Positions 33,350 through 33,699 of a DNA stretch of 33,699 nucleotides are shown here, in pieces. Under the pieces are notes generated by a model. The model made no database searches and had not been told where the DNA came from. It was given only the letters and a program-made list of their open reading frames with translations. Every line of letters starts with the position of its first letter. Position 1 is the stretch's first letter. A program made the position numbers and the translations under genes. Source of the stretch: Bryobacteraceae bacterium (GTDB lineage: Bacteria; Acidobacteriota; Terriglobia; Bryobacterales; Bryobacteraceae); NCBI GenBank assembly GCA_030041035.1, contig JASHOO010000170.1, forward strand, positions 1 to 33,699. The letters are read 5' to 3'.

Positions 33350-33691
33350 ATGCCTGTTTTTCTGGAGAGATTCGTCTTGACGGCACTTTCCGCTCTTTTC
33401 GTCGCGGTCATTATTGTGAACCCGCTTAAGCTCGAATGGCCACAACAGGTTTCGCTTTCGGTTGCCGTGATTGCGCTAGCGTTTTTTGTTGGGTACACGG
33501 TTGAGCGAACCTCCCGAATGCGGACAATGCCGTTGCCACATCAATCAACCAATGAACCGGCTTCACCTTCGCGGGCGACAGGTTCTGCCACAACCACAGG
33601 TAGCAATAGCCCAGCCGTCACCGGCGACGGGAACACAGTTATAATTGTCCAGCCATCACCACAGACTAAACCCGCGAAATCTAACAAGTGA
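33350..33691 (+). CDS. Small two-helix membrane protein with Ser/Thr-rich tail
   Basis: 113 residues. Two predicted membrane helices lie at about 7-25 (RFVLTALSALFVAVIIVN) and 35-51 (VSLSVAVIALAFFVGYTV). A hydrophilic tail of about 60 residues rich in Ser, Thr, Pro and Ala ends in NSPAVTGDGNTVIIVQ. The TGDGNTV-type motif recurs, from memory, at the ends of assorted small bacterial membrane proteins of unknown function. The ribosome-binding site is weak (AGGGTGG about 15 bases upstream). It is a probable real gene because of its coherent topology and its contrast with surrounding debris. Function unknown. Confidence 0.6.
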   Translation: MPVFLERFVLTALSALFVAVIIVNPLKLEWPQQVSLSVAVIALAFFVGYTVERTSRMRTMPLPHQSTNEPASPSRATGSATTTGSNSPAVTGDGNTVIIVQPSPQTKPAKSNK

Positions 33692-33699
33692 AGAGCACG

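Overview
The window looks like accessory chromosome from a large-genomed member of the Acidobacteria, probably the Solibacter/Bryobacter side. The assignment is an inference from gene families. Two very large Oar-like TonB-dependent receptor proteins, an ADOP-type duplicated MacB/FtsX permease, an ECF sigma factor next to a Ser/Thr kinase with TPR repeats, two DinB proteins, Tat-exported enzymes, and NHL, DUF1501 and VOC-SpoIIE proteins are all typical of that phylum. No housekeeping operon is present.

Layout. 1-2920: 3' part of an Oar-like outer-membrane receptor. 3160-4365: ISL3 transposase remnant, then a LysR regulator with a candidate operator. 4939-8997: two DinB-fold proteins, a truncated small exported protein and an intact ADOP permease. 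9000-9620: MITE-like palindrome and remnants of SnoaL-like and PD40 (TolB-like) genes. 9902-12237: DHA2 drug exporter and an RlpA-like protein. 12341-14340: frameshifted NHL protein, DUF1501 tail, and the remains of an IS91-like element with a tyrosine recombinase plus an HUH transposase. 14372-16534: Tat-exported mannonate-dehydratase-like enzyme, decapitated esterase, and a fragment of an unknown protein meeting it head to head. 16720-25567: the most coherent metabolic stretch, with a GlcG/HbpS-like protein, a MocR/PdxR regulator, a second Oar-like receptor with its own promoter, an ABM-fold/zinc-ribbon protein, a dead methyltransferase and a spermidine-dehydrogenase-like flavoprotein. 25861-30808: IS91 transposase tail, then a minus-strand signalling unit (ECF sigma, transmembrane kinase-TPR, secreted Cys-rich protein, strong terminator) and a divergent YXWGXW-repeat envelope protein with its own terminator. 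30894-33691: LigD C-terminal remnant colliding with a truncated VOC-SpoIIE fusion, IS630 remnant, half of a tRNA-Arg gene, and a small membrane protein.

Two things stand out. First, about 20 apparently complete genes are interspersed with more than a dozen gene remnants. Several of these are joined at sharp breakpoints where two unrelated protein homologies end within a few bases of each other (near 3412, 13550, 14340, 15952 and 31284). This is a heavily rearranged region in decay, rich in insertion-sequence debris. Second, the 16.7-25.6 kb block and the ECF/kinase/secreted-protein unit are plausible functional modules whose substrates and signals are unknown.

All family assignments were made by reading translated sequence against remembered family patterns. 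No database search was run. Breakpoint positions are estimates of where recognisable homology stops.
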